Source: Bradyrhizobium elkanii USDA 76 (GTDB lineage: Bacteria; Pseudomonadota; Alphaproteobacteria; Rhizobiales; Xanthobacteraceae). From it: DNA of 64,000 bases. A model generated the notes under the pieces. That model searched no databases and was not told where the DNA came from. It worked only from the letters and a program-made list of their open reading frames with translations. Numbering within the stretch: position 1 is the stretch's first letter; every line of letters begins with the position of its first letter. The stretch lies in NCBI RefSeq assembly GCF_023278185.1, contig NZ_CP066356.1, positions 868,001 through 932,000 of the forward strand. The letters run 5' to 3'. Position numbers and translations under genes: made by a program. Shown in pieces: positions 1-9,149 of the stretch.

Positions 1-74
1 CGAACGCTTAAGGCTGAATGAAGCAAGGCTTAACGGTGCGCGCGACGCGCGTTTCCTGTTAACCAAGCCGCCTG

Positions 75-395
75 CTACGCTAGTCGCTTGCGCACGTCGT
101 CGCGCATCTGCTCGCGGAATGCCTGGCGGCGCGCGGCGCGATCTTTGACCGGAACGTCGTGGCGATCGAACACGTCGAACTTCTCCAGGATCGGATAGCG
201 CTCGCTCGCCATCGCCAGCACACGCAGCAGGGCGGCAACCTTCGGGGTCGGGCCGGTGACTTCCCATCGGCGCAGCTTCTCGGCGCCGTCGGCGGCCGAT
301 AACCCGCACAGCTTCGCCATGTCAGCCGCCGTCAGCTCGCGGCCCAGCGCCTCGCCGAGATGTTCGCGCAATTTCTTCAGTTCTGGGCCGGTCAC
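75..395 (-). CDS. Small helix-turn-helix protein
   Basis: Basic protein of about 106 residues. A helix-turn-helix-like segment (including LTAADMAKLCGLSAADG, roughly residues 20-45) resembles XRE-type DNA-binding folds, and the C-terminus is rich in Arg and Lys. I chose the GTG start at 395 because GGAG lies about 10 nt upstream. A TTG at 419 would add eight residues but has no visible Shine-Dalgarno sequence. It is transcribed away from the small membrane gene at 598. It is probably a cytoplasmic DNA-binding regulator, but no operator or target gene can be seen, and the neighbour to the left is outside the window. Confidence 0.6.
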   Translation of the reverse strand: MTGPELKKLREHLGEALGRELTAADMAKLCGLSAADGAEKLRRWEVTGPTPKVAALLRVLAMASERYPILEKFDVFDRHDVPVKDRAARRQAFREQMRDDVRKRLA

Positions 396-597
396 GCTGG
401 GTCCGCTCCGCGATGGCAAAATGTGAAGTGAGTCACATGACGTGCTCGAGGTGCGGGCTATACACCGCGCATGCGACTTCTAGAGCTTTTTTCGTTCCGA
501 TTGAATCGGAACGCGGCTCTGGATTCTTGTTTTGACGCGTTTTCATCACGCGAACCGGTACCCGCTTCGCTCGAAAACGCTTCTGGAGGACACCATC

Positions 598-723
598 ATG
601 CACGGCATCATCGAAAGCCTCAGCCCCGAACACGATCAGATCGATTGGAAATGGGTCGGCAGTGTGTTCGCGTTCTACGTCGTGCTGACGATCGGCGGGA
701 TGGGCGCGCTGCTGGCGCATTGA
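598..723 (+). CDS. 41-residue single-pass membrane protein
   Basis: Very short protein: a charged N-terminal part (IESLSPEHDQIDWKWVG) followed by one hydrophobic helix (SVFAFYVVLTIGGMGALLA), so a single-pass inner-membrane peptide is likely. The start at 598 follows a strong Shine-Dalgarno (TGGAGGA) at the usual distance. A longer reading from 532 has no such site. It stands alone between the HTH gene and tRNA-Thr. I do not recognise a function. Confidence 0.6.
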   Translation: MHGIIESLSPEHDQIDWKWVGSVFAFYVVLTIGGMGALLAH

Positions 724-778
724 TCCAGCGCATGCGGGCGCCCCGCGTGCCTGCGATTGCCATTGTTTGCGAAGATCC

Positions 779-853
779 TGGTGCTGCCAGACAGGATTGA
801 ACTGTCGACCTCTCCATTACCAATGGAGTGCTCTACCACTGAGCTACGGCAGC
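779..853 (-). tRNA. tRNA-Thr (GGT)
   Basis: Read on the minus strand, the sequence folds as a complete cloverleaf: acceptor GCTGCCG paired with TGGCAGC (one G-U pair), a D-arm with AGCTCAGTGGTAGAGC, an anticodon stem CTCCA/TGGAG closing the loop TTGGTAA (anticodon GGT), a T-arm with GTTCAATCC, and an encoded CCA end at 779-781. Confidence 0.95.
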
Positions 854-1167
854 ATGCCCGGGAAAAATTGAATCGGCCCCAAGGGCCCGTCCAAGCGGGC
901 GGTTCTTGCCACAGGCCTCCCTTTGGCGCAAGCGAAACAGCGCCCCGGTCGCCCTTGAAATCGGCAGAAATCGACGGCCTCGCCGATGATTTTGGCCAAT
1001 TCGGCCGATTTTGGCCGGATTGGGTTCCCGATCGCGCCGAAACCATCCCGATCCGCGCTTGCCGCCGAATCATATCGCCGCAACTGGCCGACCGGGCAGG
1101 GTGCGCGGACATCCGCCATTGGCTATGCTCGGCTCGCGCCGGGCGATGGCGGTTCGAGAGTTTTGCA
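854..1167. other. Gene-free stretch with one imperfect hairpin
   Basis: No credible gene. A near-perfect inverted repeat (arms CCAATTCGGCC at 996-1006 and GGCCGGATTGG at 1013-1023, one G-T mismatch) could form a hairpin. There is no T-run, and its orientation relative to tRNA-Thr and the gene at 1168 does not make it an obvious terminator. Confidence 0.4.
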
Positions 1168-1362
1168 ATGACAGGCGATCAGGACAGAGGCGGCGGGCAG
1201 GCCGGAGCCCGCGTGAAGGATTCACGACAGGATCGTCTCAAGCTGGCGTTGCGCGAAAACCTGAAGCGGCGGAAATCGCAGGCGCGCGGTCGCGAGGATG
1301 TGGCTTCCGAACCAGCCGATGGCTCGGTAGATGACGCCGGCGGAAACGAGCCGCGCCGTTAA
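1168..1362 (+). CDS. Conserved small basic protein of unknown function
   Basis: Predicted 64 residues with a strongly basic central motif (RQDRLKLALRENLKRRKSQ, residues ~23-41) and an acidic tail. The motif is familiar to me from small conserved proteins of Bradyrhizobium relatives, but no function is known to me. The ATG at 1168 is the first start that gives this conserved core without a long unrelated leader. The gene reads towards the oxidoreductase at 1403 with a 40-nt gap, so co-transcription is possible. Cytoplasmic; RNA or DNA binding is only a guess from charge. Confidence 0.65.
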   Translation: MTGDQDRGGGQAGARVKDSRQDRLKLALRENLKRRKSQARGREDVASEPADGSVDDAGGNEPRR

Positions 1363-1402
1363 CCCGGTTCGTGCGCATTGTTAAAGGAAGCGGGTCGCCG
1401 AG

Positions 1403-3100
1403 ATGGCTGTAGATGAGACGACGATCGATCGGCTGAGCGCAACCGCCTATGCCTTCCCGCGCCATGAGCAGACCTTTCCGACCCTGACCGCGCACGAGAT
1501 CGAGCGGATGCGCCGCTTCGGCGAGCGGTGCTCATACCAGGACGGCGAGGCGCTGTTCGAGACCGGCAAGCCAGGTCCCGGCATGTTCGTGGTGCTGTCG
1601 GGCAGCGTGTCGATCACCCAGCGCGACGGCCTCGGCCATGTCGCGCCGATCATCGACCAGGGACCGGGGCAGTTTCTCGCCGAGATCGGCCAGCTCTCCG
1701 GCCGCCCGGCGCTGGTCGACGGCCATGCCGACGGGGTGGTCGAGGCGCTGCTGCTGCCGCCCGACCGGCTGCGCGCGCTTTTGGTTGCCGAGGCCGATCT
1801 CGGCGAGCGCATCATGCGCGCGCTGATCCTGCGCCGGGTCAGCCTGATCCAGGGCGGCGCCGGCGGGCCGGTGCTGATCGGCCCCGCCTCGGTCGGCAAC
1901 ATGGCGTCGCTGCAGAATTTTCTGGCGCGCAACGGCCAGCCGCACCACTTCCTCGACCCCGAGACCGACAAGGATGCCGCCGACCTCGTCGCGCGCTATT
2001 CGCCGACACGCGCCGAGCTGCCGCTGGTGGTCTGTCCCAACGGCACCGTGTTGCGCAATCCGTCAGAGACCGCGCTTGCGATGGCGCTCGGCATGATCGG
2101 CAACAGCGCGCATGAAAAACTCTACGATGTCGCCGTGGTCGGCAGCGGCCCGGCCGGGCTTGCCACCGCGGTCTATGCGGCCTCGGAAGGCCTGTCGGTC
2201 GCGGTGTTCGATTCCCGCGCCTTCGGCGGCCAGGCCGGCGCCAGCATGCGCATCGAAAACTATCTGGGCTTTCCGACCGGCATCTCCGGCCAGGCGCTGG
2301 CCGGGCGCGCCTTCAACCAGGCGCAGAAATTCGGCGCCGAGATGCTGATCCCGGTCTCGATCAAATCGCTCGACTGCACGAAAGCGTCCGGCGCATTCGT
2401 GCTCGACACCGCCTGCGGGCATACGTTGCGTGCGAAATCCGTGGTGGTCGCCAGCGGGGCGCGCTATCGCCGGCCCGAGATCTACAATCTCGATGCCTTT
2501 GAAGGCCGCGGCGTCTGGTACTGGGCCTCGCCGATCGAGGCGCGACTCTGCGCCAACCAGGATGTCGTGCTGGTCGGCGGCGGCAACTCCGCGGGGCAGG
2601 CGGCGGTGTACCTGTCGGCACATGCCCGCAGGGTCAACATGATGATCCGCGGCGGCGGGCTCGGGGCCAGCATGTCGCGCTATTTGATCGAGCGCATCGA
2701 GGCGACGCCGAACATCGAATTGATGTTCAACACCGAGGTGATCGGGCTCGACGGCGCCGAGACGCTGCAGCGGGTGCGCTGGCGCAGCCGGCTCGCGCCC
2801 GACGAGTTCACCATGGATATCCGCAATCTCTTTTTGTTTGTCGGCGCCGATCCGGCGACCGGCTGGCTCGAGGGTTGCGGAGTGCAGGTCGACCGCGGCG
2901 GCTTCGTGATGACCGGCGTGCAGACCGGCGAGGGCGCGCGCGCCGTGCCGCTGCTCGAGACCACGGTGCCCGGCGTGTTCGCGGTCGGCGACGTCCGCTC
3001 CGGATCGGTAAAGCGCGTCGGCGGCGCGATCGGCGAGGGCGCGCAGGTCGTCGCGGCCCTGCACGGCTATCTCGCCGACGCGGGCAGTCCGACGCTGTAA
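1403..3100 (+). CDS. Cyclic-nucleotide-binding-domain / thioredoxin-reductase-like flavoprotein
   Basis: 565 residues in three parts. Residues ~30-145 form a CRP-type cyclic nucleotide-binding fold (GMFVVLSGSVSI; FLAEIGQLSGRPALVDG). Residues ~155-235 form a short linker domain. From ~240 there is a two-dinucleotide-domain flavoprotein with the FAD motif VVGSGPAGLATA and an NADPH-site motif VVLVGGGNSAGQAA (~390), ending in the GDVRSGSVKRV FAD signature. It should use NAD(P)H and FAD in the cytoplasm. The redox-active CxxC of true thioredoxin reductases is absent: the equivalent place reads WYWASPIEARLC (~370-382). Reduction of thioredoxin by the usual route is therefore unlikely, as in other members of this fused family. 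The UBP zinc finger gene follows. Confidence 0.9.
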   Translation: MAVDETTIDRLSATAYAFPRHEQTFPTLTAHEIERMRRFGERCSYQDGEALFETGKPGPGMFVVLSGSVSITQRDGLGHVAPIIDQGPGQFLAEIGQLSGRPALVDGHADGVVEALLLPPDRLRALLVAEADLGERIMRALILRRVSLIQGGAGGPVLIGPASVGNMASLQNFLARNGQPHHFLDPETDKDAADLVARYSPTRAELPLVVCPNGTVLRNPSETALAMALGMIGNSAHEKLYDVAVVGSGPAGLATAVYAASEGLSVAVFDSRAFGGQAGASMRIENYLGFPTGISGQALAGRAFNQAQKFGAEMLIPVSIKSLDCTKASGAFVLDTACGHTLRAKSVVVASGARYRRPEIYNLDAFEGRGVWYWASPIEARLCANQDVVLVGGGNSAGQAAVYLSAHARRVNMMIRGGGLGASMSRYLIERIEATPNIELMFNTEVIGLDGAETLQRVRWRSRLAPDEFTMDIRNLFLFVGADPATGWLEGCGVQVDRGGFVMTGVQTGEGARAVPLLETTVPGVFAVGDVRSGSVKRVGGAIGEGAQVVAALHGYLADAGSPTL

Positions 3101-3130
3101 GTACGATTGACGAGGTAGACGCAAACGTTT

Positions 3131-3236
3131 CCCGTCATCCTGAGGTGCGAGCGGAGCGAGCCTCGAAGGATGAATCGGCCAGAGTGCGGCCGTGCATCCT
3201 TCGAGACGCGCGTTCCGCGCTCCTCAGGATGACGGG
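3131..3236. repeat. Palindromic intergenic repeat (REP/BIME-like)
   Basis: Outer arms CCCGTCATCCTGAGG (3131-3145) and its exact complement (3222-3236) enclose a second inverted pair, CTCGAAGGATG (3162-3172) and CATCCTTCGAG (3195-3205). This nested palindrome is the form commonly seen dispersed between genes in Bradyrhizobium-type genomes. It lies between two co-directional genes and may act as a transcription attenuator or terminator. Confidence 0.85.
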
Positions 3237-3267
3237 TTAGAGAGGCGCACAAGGTAAGAGGTCGCAA

Positions 3268-3576
3268 ATGACAAAAGGCTGCACCCATATCGCCGGCATC
3301 CAGGACGTCACGCCGAGCGCGCTCGGCTGCGAGGAGTGCCTGAAGAGCGGCAGCCGCTGGCTGCATTTGCGCATCTGCCGGACCTGCGGCCATGTCGGCT
3401 GCTGCGACGACTCGCCGAACCGGCATGCCACGGCGCATTTCCACGCCACCGGTCATCCCGTGATCGAGGGCTACGATCCGCCGGAAGGCTGGGGCTGGTG
3501 CTATGTCGACGAGGTGCTGTTCGACCTGTCGAAGCGCAAGACGCCGCATGACGGACCGATCCCGCGCTATGATTGA
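3268..3576 (+). CDS. UBP-type zinc finger protein
   Basis: 102 residues with a zinc-finger UBP (ubiquitin-hydrolase-type) pattern: CTH near the N-terminus, CEEC, the paired CRTCGHVGCC, and the histidines of RHATAHFHATGHPV. In bacteria this domain occurs in small stand-alone proteins, often beside the CNMP/thioredoxin-reductase-like flavoprotein, as here (167-nt gap containing the palindromic repeat). Eukaryotic UBP fingers bind the free C-terminus of ubiquitin; the bacterial ligand is unknown. A cytoplasmic partner role with the upstream flavoprotein is inferred from neighbourhood only. Confidence 0.9.
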   Translation: MTKGCTHIAGIQDVTPSALGCEECLKSGSRWLHLRICRTCGHVGCCDDSPNRHATAHFHATGHPVIEGYDPPEGWGWCYVDEVLFDLSKRKTPHDGPIPRYD

Positions 3577-3756
3577 TACAGCTTCGCGCAGGGCGCACGA
3601 TGCCGCATCGTGTGACATACGTGCGAAAATTTTCAGCAATCGCCGGCGCCGGCAAAATTTTAGATGAGATGTCGGCCGTCCTGCCATCGAAGCATGTAGC
3701 AATTTTCCGTCACGCATCGTAACCTCGCATGCGGGTCTCAGCGGGGAGTGCGCCAC

Positions 3757-4257
3757 ATGACGACATTGGTGCTTGTGCACGTCATTATCAGCCTGATTGC
3801 AATCGTCGCCGGTGTACTCGTGATGTTCGGGCTGCTCGGCTCGCGCGCGATGCCGGGGCTGACCGCGATCTTCCTCGTGCTCACGATCCTGACCAGCGCC
3901 ACCGGCTTCGTGATCCCGCCCTTGGTGACCGAGAAGCTGCTGCCGTCGCACATCATCGGCGGGCTTTCGCTGGTGCTGCTCGCGATCGCCTGCATTGCGC
4001 TCTATGCGATGCAGCTCAAGGGCGCCTGGCGTCCGATCTATGTCGTGACCGCGATGGTCTCGCTCTATCTCAACGTCTTCGTGCTGGTCATCCAGAGCTT
4101 CCTCAAGGTGCCGGCGTTGCAGGCGCTGGCGCCGGCCGTGCCGCCGAACCCGCCGTCCGGGCCGGTGTTTGCGGCGGTGCAGGGCATCGTGCTGGTGTTC
4201 TTCGCCGTGGTGATCATCGGCGCCTGGCGCCGGTTCAGGCCGGTCACGTTCGCCTGA
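3757..4257 (+). CDS. Four-helix integral membrane protein
   Basis: Small hydrophobic protein of 166 residues with about four transmembrane segments (roughly residues 3-24, 32-52, 60-82 and 130-150) and a proline-rich loop (AVPPNPPSGP) before the last helix. I chose ATG 3757, with GGGGAG 9-14 nt upstream, over a GTG three codons earlier. It resembles uncharacterised inner-membrane proteins of rhizobia. No enzyme motif is visible, and it stands alone between the zinc finger gene and the hydrolase at 4384. Confidence 0.8.
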   Translation: MTTLVLVHVIISLIAIVAGVLVMFGLLGSRAMPGLTAIFLVLTILTSATGFVIPPLVTEKLLPSHIIGGLSLVLLAIACIALYAMQLKGAWRPIYVVTAMVSLYLNVFVLVIQSFLKVPALQALAPAVPPNPPSGPVFAAVQGIVLVFFAVVIIGAWRRFRPVTFA

Positions 4258-4383
4258 TCTGACGCGCGCGACATCATTTCGCGGCGACACGCGGCATAGA
4301 ACACGATGCACGATCGTGCGGCGTCGGGCGCTCATGCCTGACGCGCCGAGAACCGATACATTTGGCAGAAGAGGAGCGATCAA

Positions 4384-5208
4384 ATGCCCACCATCACCAC
4401 CAAAGACGGCGTCGAGATCTTCTACAAGGATTGGGGCTCCGGGCAGCCGATCGTGTTCAGCCACGGCTGGCCGCTGTCGTCGGACGACTGGGACGCGCAG
4501 ATGCTGTTCTTCGTGGGGCACGGCTTTCGCGTCGTCGCCCACGACCGCCGCGGCCACGGCCGCTCCGCCCAGGTCGCCGACGGTCATGACATGGATCACT
4601 ACGCCGACGACCTCGCTTCCGTCACCGCGCATCTCGATCTGAAGAACGCCGTGCATGTCGGCCATTCCACCGGCGGCGGCGAGGTGGTGCACTACATCGC
4701 CCGCCACGGCGAGAGCCGGGTAGCGAAGGCGGCGATCCTGAGCGCGGTGCCGCCGTTGATGGTGCAGACCGCGAACAATCCCGGCGGCCTGCCGAAGTCG
4801 GTGTTCGACGGCCTGCAGGCCCAGCTCGCCGCCAACCGCTCGCAATTCTACCGCGACCTGCCGGCCGGGCCGTTCTACGGCTACAACCGGCCCGGCGCAA
4901 AACCGTCGGAAGCCGTGATCCAGAACTGGTGGCGGCAGGGCATGATGGGCGGCGCCAAGGCGCATTACGATGGCATCGTCGCGTTCTCGCAGACCGACTT
5001 CACCGAGGATCTGAAGAAGATCAACGTGCCGGTGCTGGTGATGCATGGCGACGACGACCAGATCGTGCCCTACGCCGACTCCGCGCCGCTCTCGGCCAAG
5101 CTCCTGAAGAACGGCACGCTGAAGACCTACAAGGGTTTTCCGCACGGCATGCCGACGACGGAGGCCGAGACGATCAACAAGGATCTTCTGGCGTTCATCA
5201 AGGGCTGA
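4384..5208 (+). CDS. Alpha/beta hydrolase, non-haem haloperoxidase-like
   Basis: 274 residues, typical for the cofactor-free haloperoxidase/esterase branch of alpha/beta hydrolases. Visible features are the oxyanion-hole segment [13 protein letters not shown], the nucleophile elbow GHSTGGG (Ser95), the acid in HGDDDQIVP (about Asp224) and the catalytic histidine in GFPHGM (His254). Such enzymes hydrolyse esters and can form peracids; the physiological substrate is unknown. There is no signal peptide, so it is cytoplasmic. A close paralogue carrying a Tat-type leader is found at 60982 in the island. The start has AGAGGAG just upstream. Confidence 0.92.
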   Translation: MPTITTKDGVEIFYKDWGSGQPIVFSHGWPLSSDDWDAQMLFFVGHGFRVVAHDRRGHGRSAQVADGHDMDHYADDLASVTAHLDLKNAVHVGHSTGGGEVVHYIARHGESRVAKAAILSAVPPLMVQTANNPGGLPKSVFDGLQAQLAANRSQFYRDLPAGPFYGYNRPGAKPSEAVIQNWWRQGMMGGAKAHYDGIVAFSQTDFTEDLKKINVPVLVMHGDDDQIVPYADSAPLSAKLLKNGTLKTYKGFPHGMPTTEAETINKDLLAFIKG

Positions 5209-5286
5209 GGCGCGGGGCTGCATTCTCCGCCGCGCCGGTCTAACGCGTCCTCGGCGAATGAGGTTCGCTCTGGACGTCCACGAACT

Positions 5287-5317
5287 CGTCATGCCCGGGC
5301 TTGTCCCGGCCATGACG
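5287..5317. repeat. Short palindromic repeat
   Basis: CGTCATG (5287-5293) and CATGACG (5311-5317) flank CCCGGG...CCCGG, giving a compact palindrome of the kind dispersed in this genus. It sits just downstream of the hydrolase gene and could end its transcript. Confidence 0.65.
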
Positions 5318-5453
5318 ATATGTCGGAACTCCGTCGATCCAATATGCGGTTGCCGGGCGGCGAAGGTGCCGTTTGGGCGGAGCCGGTTCCTCCGGCTCGA
5401 ATTCCATTGACCGTCTGGTACCTCCCGGGCCGCGAGGCGTTATAACCACCGTC

Positions 5454-5882
5454 ATGTCGCCGCCCGCGCCGCTGAAACTGATCGCCCTCGACGCCGATGA
5501 CCTCGCGGTCATCTCGGCCCATGTGCAGGACGCCCGCGTCCAGCCCTCCGACATCGTCTGGCGCCAGGACGAGAAGCGCCTCGTGGTCGGCCTGAACCGG
5601 CTGGACTGGGAGCAGACCCTGTCGGGCGGCACCTGCTCGCGCCGGCTGATCGCCGCATTGAGGTTCGACCGGGTGCTGGCATGCAAGTCGCGCAATATCG
5701 ACCTGGAGGCCCCGGAAGCCACCCTGGAACTGCTCGGGATCGAGTTCTATGCCACCGACCCGCCGGGCGGCAGCGCGCTCCTGATGTTCGGCCATGGCGG
5801 GGCGCTGCGGCTCGATGTCGAGTGCCTGGAGTGCGAATTGACCGATCTCGGGGAAGACGACCTTGGGATGGCGCCGGGCTGA
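5454..5882 (+). CDS. DUF2948 family protein
   Basis: 142 residues matching in my reading the DUF2948 family: it opens with LKLIALDADDLAVISAHVQDA and has a conserved core RLVVGLNRLDWE and a C-terminal ECELTDLGEDD. The family is found almost only in alphaproteobacteria, directly ahead of hisD, and has no known biochemical function. The ATG at 5454 is preferred because the conserved LKLIALD begins a few residues later; an upstream in-frame start at 5373 would add an unconserved leader. Cytoplasmic. A palindromic repeat separates it from hisD. Confidence 0.88.
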   Translation: MSPPAPLKLIALDADDLAVISAHVQDARVQPSDIVWRQDEKRLVVGLNRLDWEQTLSGGTCSRRLIAALRFDRVLACKSRNIDLEAPEATLELLGIEFYATDPPGGSALLMFGHGGALRLDVECLECELTDLGEDDLGMAPG

Positions 5883-5890
5883 TTGGGCGT

Positions 5891-5930
5891 GTCATTCCGG
5901 GTTCGGTCCTGCGGACCGCCCCGGAATGAC
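5891..5930. repeat. Short palindromic repeat between DUF2948 gene and hisD
   Basis: Perfect 11-nt arms GTCATTCCGGG (5891-5901) and CCCGGAATGAC (5920-5930) with an 18-nt interior. It is a REP-like element and a candidate intergenic attenuator. Confidence 0.8.
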
Positions 5931-6003
5931 ATCCCCAAGGGTTGACGGCCATTATCCGTCGCGCCATTGAGCAGGGACCCGAATTCCTCCTAAGAAAGCC
6001 GTC

Positions 6004-7299
6004 ATGCCCGTTCGCCTGGACCGACAGAGCGCCGATTTCGAGCAGCGATTCCGCGATTTCCTGGCGGCCAAGCGCGAGGCGTCGGCCGACGTCGAGCGCG
6101 CCACCCGCGCGATCGTCGACGACGTGGCGGCCCGCGGCGATGCGGCGCTGCTCGAGGCGACCAAAAAGTTCGACCGCCTCGAGATCGACGCGGCCGGCCT
6201 GCGCATTACCGCAGCCGAGATCGATGCCGCGGTCGCGGCCTGCGACCCCAAGACCGTCGAGGCCCTGCGGTTCGCGCGCGACCGGATCGAGACCTTCCAC
6301 CGCCGCCAGTTGCCGAAGGACGAGCGCTTCACCGATGCCGCCGGCGTCGAGCTCGGCTGGCGCTGGAGCGCGGTCGATGCGGTCGGACTCTATGTGCCCG
6401 GCGGCACCGCGGCCTATCCGTCCTCGGTGCTGATGAACGCGGTGCCGGCCAAGGTCGCCGGCGTGCCGCGCGTGGTGATGGTGGTGCCGGCGCCGGACGG
6501 CAAGCTCAACCCGCTGGTGCTCGCGGCCGCTCATCTCGGCGGCGTCTCGGAAATCTACCGCGTCGGCGGCGCCCAGGCGGTGGCGGCGCTGGCCTACGGC
6601 ACCGCAACGATCGCGCCGGTCGCCAAGATCGTCGGCCCCGGCAACGCCTATGTCGCCGCGGCAAAACGGCTGGTGTTCGGCAAGGTCGGCATCGACATGA
6701 TCGCCGGTCCCTCCGAGGTGCTGGTCGTCGCCGACGACACCGGCAATGCCGACTGGATCGCGGCCGATCTCCTGGCGCAGGCCGAGCATGATGTCAGCGC
6801 GCAGTCGATCCTGATCACCGACAGTGCACGGCTCGCCGCCGACGTCGAGCGCGCGGTCGAGGCGCAGCTGGCGACCTTGCCGCGCGCCGAGATCGCCCGC
6901 ACCTCGTGGAACGATTTCGGTGCCGTGATCAAGGTGGCAAAACTCGACGACGCGGTCGAGCTCGCCAATGCGATCGCGGCCGAGCATCTGGAGATCATGA
7001 CCGCGGACGCCGAGGGCCTGTCGAACAAGGTCCGCAACGCCGGGGCGATCTTCCTCGGGGCCCATACGCCGGAGGCGATCGGCGATTATGTCGGCGGCTC
7101 CAACCATGTGCTGCCGACCGCGCGCTCGGCGCGGTTCTCGTCCGGCCTCGGGGTGCTTGACTTCATGAAGCGAACCTCGATCCTGCGGTGCGGGCCGGAT
7201 CAGTTGCGTGCGCTCGGGCCCGCCGCGATGACGCTCGGCCAGGCCGAGGGTCTCGATGCCCATTCACGTTCCGTCGGATTGCGCCTCAACCTCTCATGA
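6004..7299 (+). CDS. hisD: Histidinol dehydrogenase
   Basis: 431 residues, the usual length. The enzyme carries out the last two steps of histidine synthesis, oxidising L-histidinol to L-histidine with two NAD+ and a bound zinc ion in the cytoplasm. The family signature is clear ([15 protein letters not shown]...[10 protein letters not shown] around residues 233-262), together with [32 protein letters not shown] and the C-terminal [11 protein letters not shown]. The stop codon overlaps the ATG of the UPF0262 gene (ATGA), so the two are translationally coupled. Confidence 0.97.
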   Translation: MPVRLDRQSADFEQRFRDFLAAKREASADVERATRAIVDDVAARGDAALLEATKKFDRLEIDAAGLRITAAEIDAAVAACDPKTVEALRFARDRIETFHRRQLPKDERFTDAAGVELGWRWSAVDAVGLYVPGGTAAYPSSVLMNAVPAKVAGVPRVVMVVPAPDGKLNPLVLAAAHLGGVSEIYRVGGAQAVAALAYGTATIAPVAKIVGPGNAYVAAAKRLVFGKVGIDMIAGPSEVLVVADDTGNADWIAADLLAQAEHDVSAQSILITDSARLAADVERAVEAQLATLPRAEIARTSWNDFGAVIKVAKLDDAVELANAIAAEHLEIMTADAEGLSNKVRNAGAIFLGAHTPEAIGDYVGGSNHVLPTARSARFSSGLGVLDFMKRTSILRCGPDQLRALGPAAMTLGQAEGLDAHSRSVGLRLNLS

Positions 7300-7802
7300 A
7301 CAAGCCACCAGACGACGAGGATTCCAACAATCGCATCGTCGCGGTGACGCTCGACGAGGAATCGATCGGCCGTTCCGGGCCCGATATCGAGCATGAGCGC
7401 GCGATCGCGATCTACGATCTGATCGAGCAGAACCTGTTCGCGCCCGAGGGCGCTGCCGGGCCGGGGCCCTACACCCTGCATATCGCGATCACCGGCAACC
7501 GGCTGATGTTCGATATCCGCAAGGAGGACGGCGCGCCGGTGGTCGCGCATCTGCTGTCGCTGACCCCGTTCCGCCGCGTCGTGAAGGACTACTTCATGAT
7601 CTGCGACAGCTACTATCAGGCGATCCGGACCGCGACGCCGGACAAGATCGAGGCGATCGACATGGGCCGCCGCGGCATCCATGACGAGGGCTCGCGCACG
7701 CTGCAGGAGCGGCTCAAGGGCAAGGTGCGCGTCGATTTCGAGACCGCGCGGCGGCTATTCACGCTGATCACCGTGCTGCACTGGAAGGGTGAAGGCGCAT
7801 GA
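7296..7802 (+). CDS. UPF0262 family protein
   Basis: 168 residues. Family landmarks include [45 protein letters not shown] and the C-terminal [17 protein letters not shown]. Function is unknown; the family is restricted to alphaproteobacteria and normally sits between hisD and the phosphatase gene. The ATG overlaps the hisD stop by 4 nt. No signal peptide or membrane helix is seen, so it is cytoplasmic. Confidence 0.92.
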   Translation: MNKPPDDEDSNNRIVAVTLDEESIGRSGPDIEHERAIAIYDLIEQNLFAPEGAAGPGPYTLHIAITGNRLMFDIRKEDGAPVVAHLLSLTPFRRVVKDYFMICDSYYQAIRTATPDKIEAIDMGRRGIHDEGSRTLQERLKGKVRVDFETARRLFTLITVLHWKGEGA

Positions 7803-7856
7803 TCGGTGAAGCGGTGATTGACGGGGGCGTACCCCGATCGAAAAAAGCCTGATCGC

Positions 7857-8321
7857 ATGGAAGCGCCGCGCGCGCGCAACCCCCAGGCCGTGCTGTTCGC
7901 ATGCGGCCTGAACAGCGTGCGGTCGCCGATGGCCGAAAGCCTGCTGCAGCAGATGTTTCCGCAAGGCCTCTATGTCCGCTCGGCCGGCGTCAAGAAGGGC
8001 GAGCTCGACCCGTTCGCCGTCTCGGTCATGGCCGAACTCGGCCAGGACATTTCCAGCCACAAGCCGCAAACCTTCGAGGAACTCGAGGACTGGGAGGGGC
8101 TGAACTTCGATCTCATCATCACGCTGTCGCCGGAGGCGCACCACAAGGCGCTGGATCTCACCCGCACGCTCGCCGCCGATGTCGAATACTGGCCGACGCA
8201 GGATCCGACCGGCACCAGCGGCAACCGCGAGCAGAAGCTGGCCGCCTATCGCGAGGTCTGCGATGGTCTTCTGCTGCGCATCCGCCGCCGCTTTGCCAAG
8301 GCTGGCGCGGCAAACCTGTGA
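7857..8321 (+). CDS. Low-molecular-weight protein tyrosine phosphatase / arsenate reductase family
   Basis: 154 residues. The catalytic P-loop C-X5-R appears near the N-terminus as ACGLNSVRSPMAE (Cys16, Arg22). A second conserved acidic region is WPTQDPTG (about residues 115-122), expected to supply the general acid. The enzyme hydrolyses phosphotyrosine-type substrates or, less likely, reduces arsenate. I chose ATG 7857 because the P-loop then lies at the expected distance; an earlier TTG at 7818 would add 13 residues without a convincing ribosome site. Part of the conserved hisD-maf neighbourhood. Confidence 0.88.
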   Translation: MEAPRARNPQAVLFACGLNSVRSPMAESLLQQMFPQGLYVRSAGVKKGELDPFAVSVMAELGQDISSHKPQTFEELEDWEGLNFDLIITLSPEAHHKALDLTRTLAADVEYWPTQDPTGTSGNREQKLAAYREVCDGLLLRIRRRFAKAGAANL

Positions 8322-8519
8322 GGCACGGCGAGGCGAGGGGACCGGCGTGTTCCGATTCGCAGAACCGCCGCTTGTCGCCAGACTGACAAACAGCTGTGCT
8401 TATGGGGCCTTGTCTCCAGGCGGGGGCGCGATTCGCGACCGGTTCCAAGGTTGTGCATCCATGCCCCATCCGATAGGTTCCGCCCGCGTCCGTCCCTCCG
8501 ATTCAGCCCAAAAGCCCGC

Positions 8520-9149
8520 ATGCTAGGCCGTCCCAAATTCGTTCTTGCTTCCGGTTCGCCGCGGCGGCTGGCCCTGCTCAACCAGGCCGGCATCGAGCCC
8601 GATGCGCTGCGCCCGGCCGATGTCGACGAGACCCCGCGGCGGGGCGAGTTGCCGCGCGCCTGCGCCAACCGCCTGGCGCGCGCCAAGGCCGACGCCGCGC
8701 TGAAATCGGTGCATCTTGACGACGACCTGCGCGGCTCCTTCATCATTGCCGCCGACACCGTGGTCGCGGTCGGCCGCCGCATCCTGCCCAAGGCCAATCT
8801 GGTCGACGAGGCCGCGCAGTGCCTGCGGCTGCTGTCGGGCCGCAATCACCGCGTCTACACCGCGATCTGCGTGGTCACGCCGCGCGAGGCATTCCGTCAG
8901 CGCCTGGTCGAGACGCGCGTGCGATTCAAGCGGCTCAGCGAGGACGACATCCAGGCCTATATCGGCTCCGGCGAATGGCGCGGCAAAGCCGGCGGCTACG
9001 CGGTGCAGGGCATTGCCGGATCGTTCGTGGTCAAGATGGTCGGCTCCTACACCAATGTGGTCGGCCTGCCGCTCTACGAGACCGTGACCTTGCTCGGCGG
9101 CGAGGGCTTTCCGATCCGCCACGGCTGGCTCAACTCCGTCGCGGTGTGA
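8520..9149 (+). CDS. maf: Maf-like nucleotide pyrophosphatase
   Basis: 209 residues. Maf/HAM1-fold landmarks are [16 protein letters not shown] at the N-terminus, [29 protein letters not shown] (with the catalytic-base Asp of AADTVV) and [16 protein letters not shown] near the end. These proteins hydrolyse nucleoside triphosphates (dTTP, UTP or modified pyrimidines, depending on subgroup) and link to cell-division control. The 198-nt gap from the phosphatase gene holds no gene; infA, sometimes present in this neighbourhood in relatives, is not here. Cytoplasmic. Confidence 0.92.
   Translation: MLGRPKFVLASGSPRRLALLNQAGIEPDALRPADVDETPRRGELPRACANRLARAKADAALKSVHLDDDLRGSFIIAADTVVAVGRRILPKANLVDEAAQCLRLLSGRNHRVYTAICVVTPREAFRQRLVETRVRFKRLSEDDIQAYIGSGEWRGKAGGYAVQGIAGSFVVKMVGSYTNVVGLPLYETVTLLGGEGFPIRHGWLNSVAV

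Noticed and set aside
2063..3124. Minus-strand open frame opposite the flavoprotein
   Set aside because: Shadow of a well-supported gene; no ribosome site or motif.
3067..5313. Long minus-strand open frame (748 codons) opposite the zinc finger, membrane protein and hydrolase genes
   Set aside because: It is the antisense shadow of GC-rich genes with clear family matches on the plus strand; its own sequence is Arg/His-rich and without domains.
5509..7263. Long minus-strand open frame opposite hisD
   Set aside because: Antisense to hisD and the DUF2948 gene; composition typical of a shadow frame.
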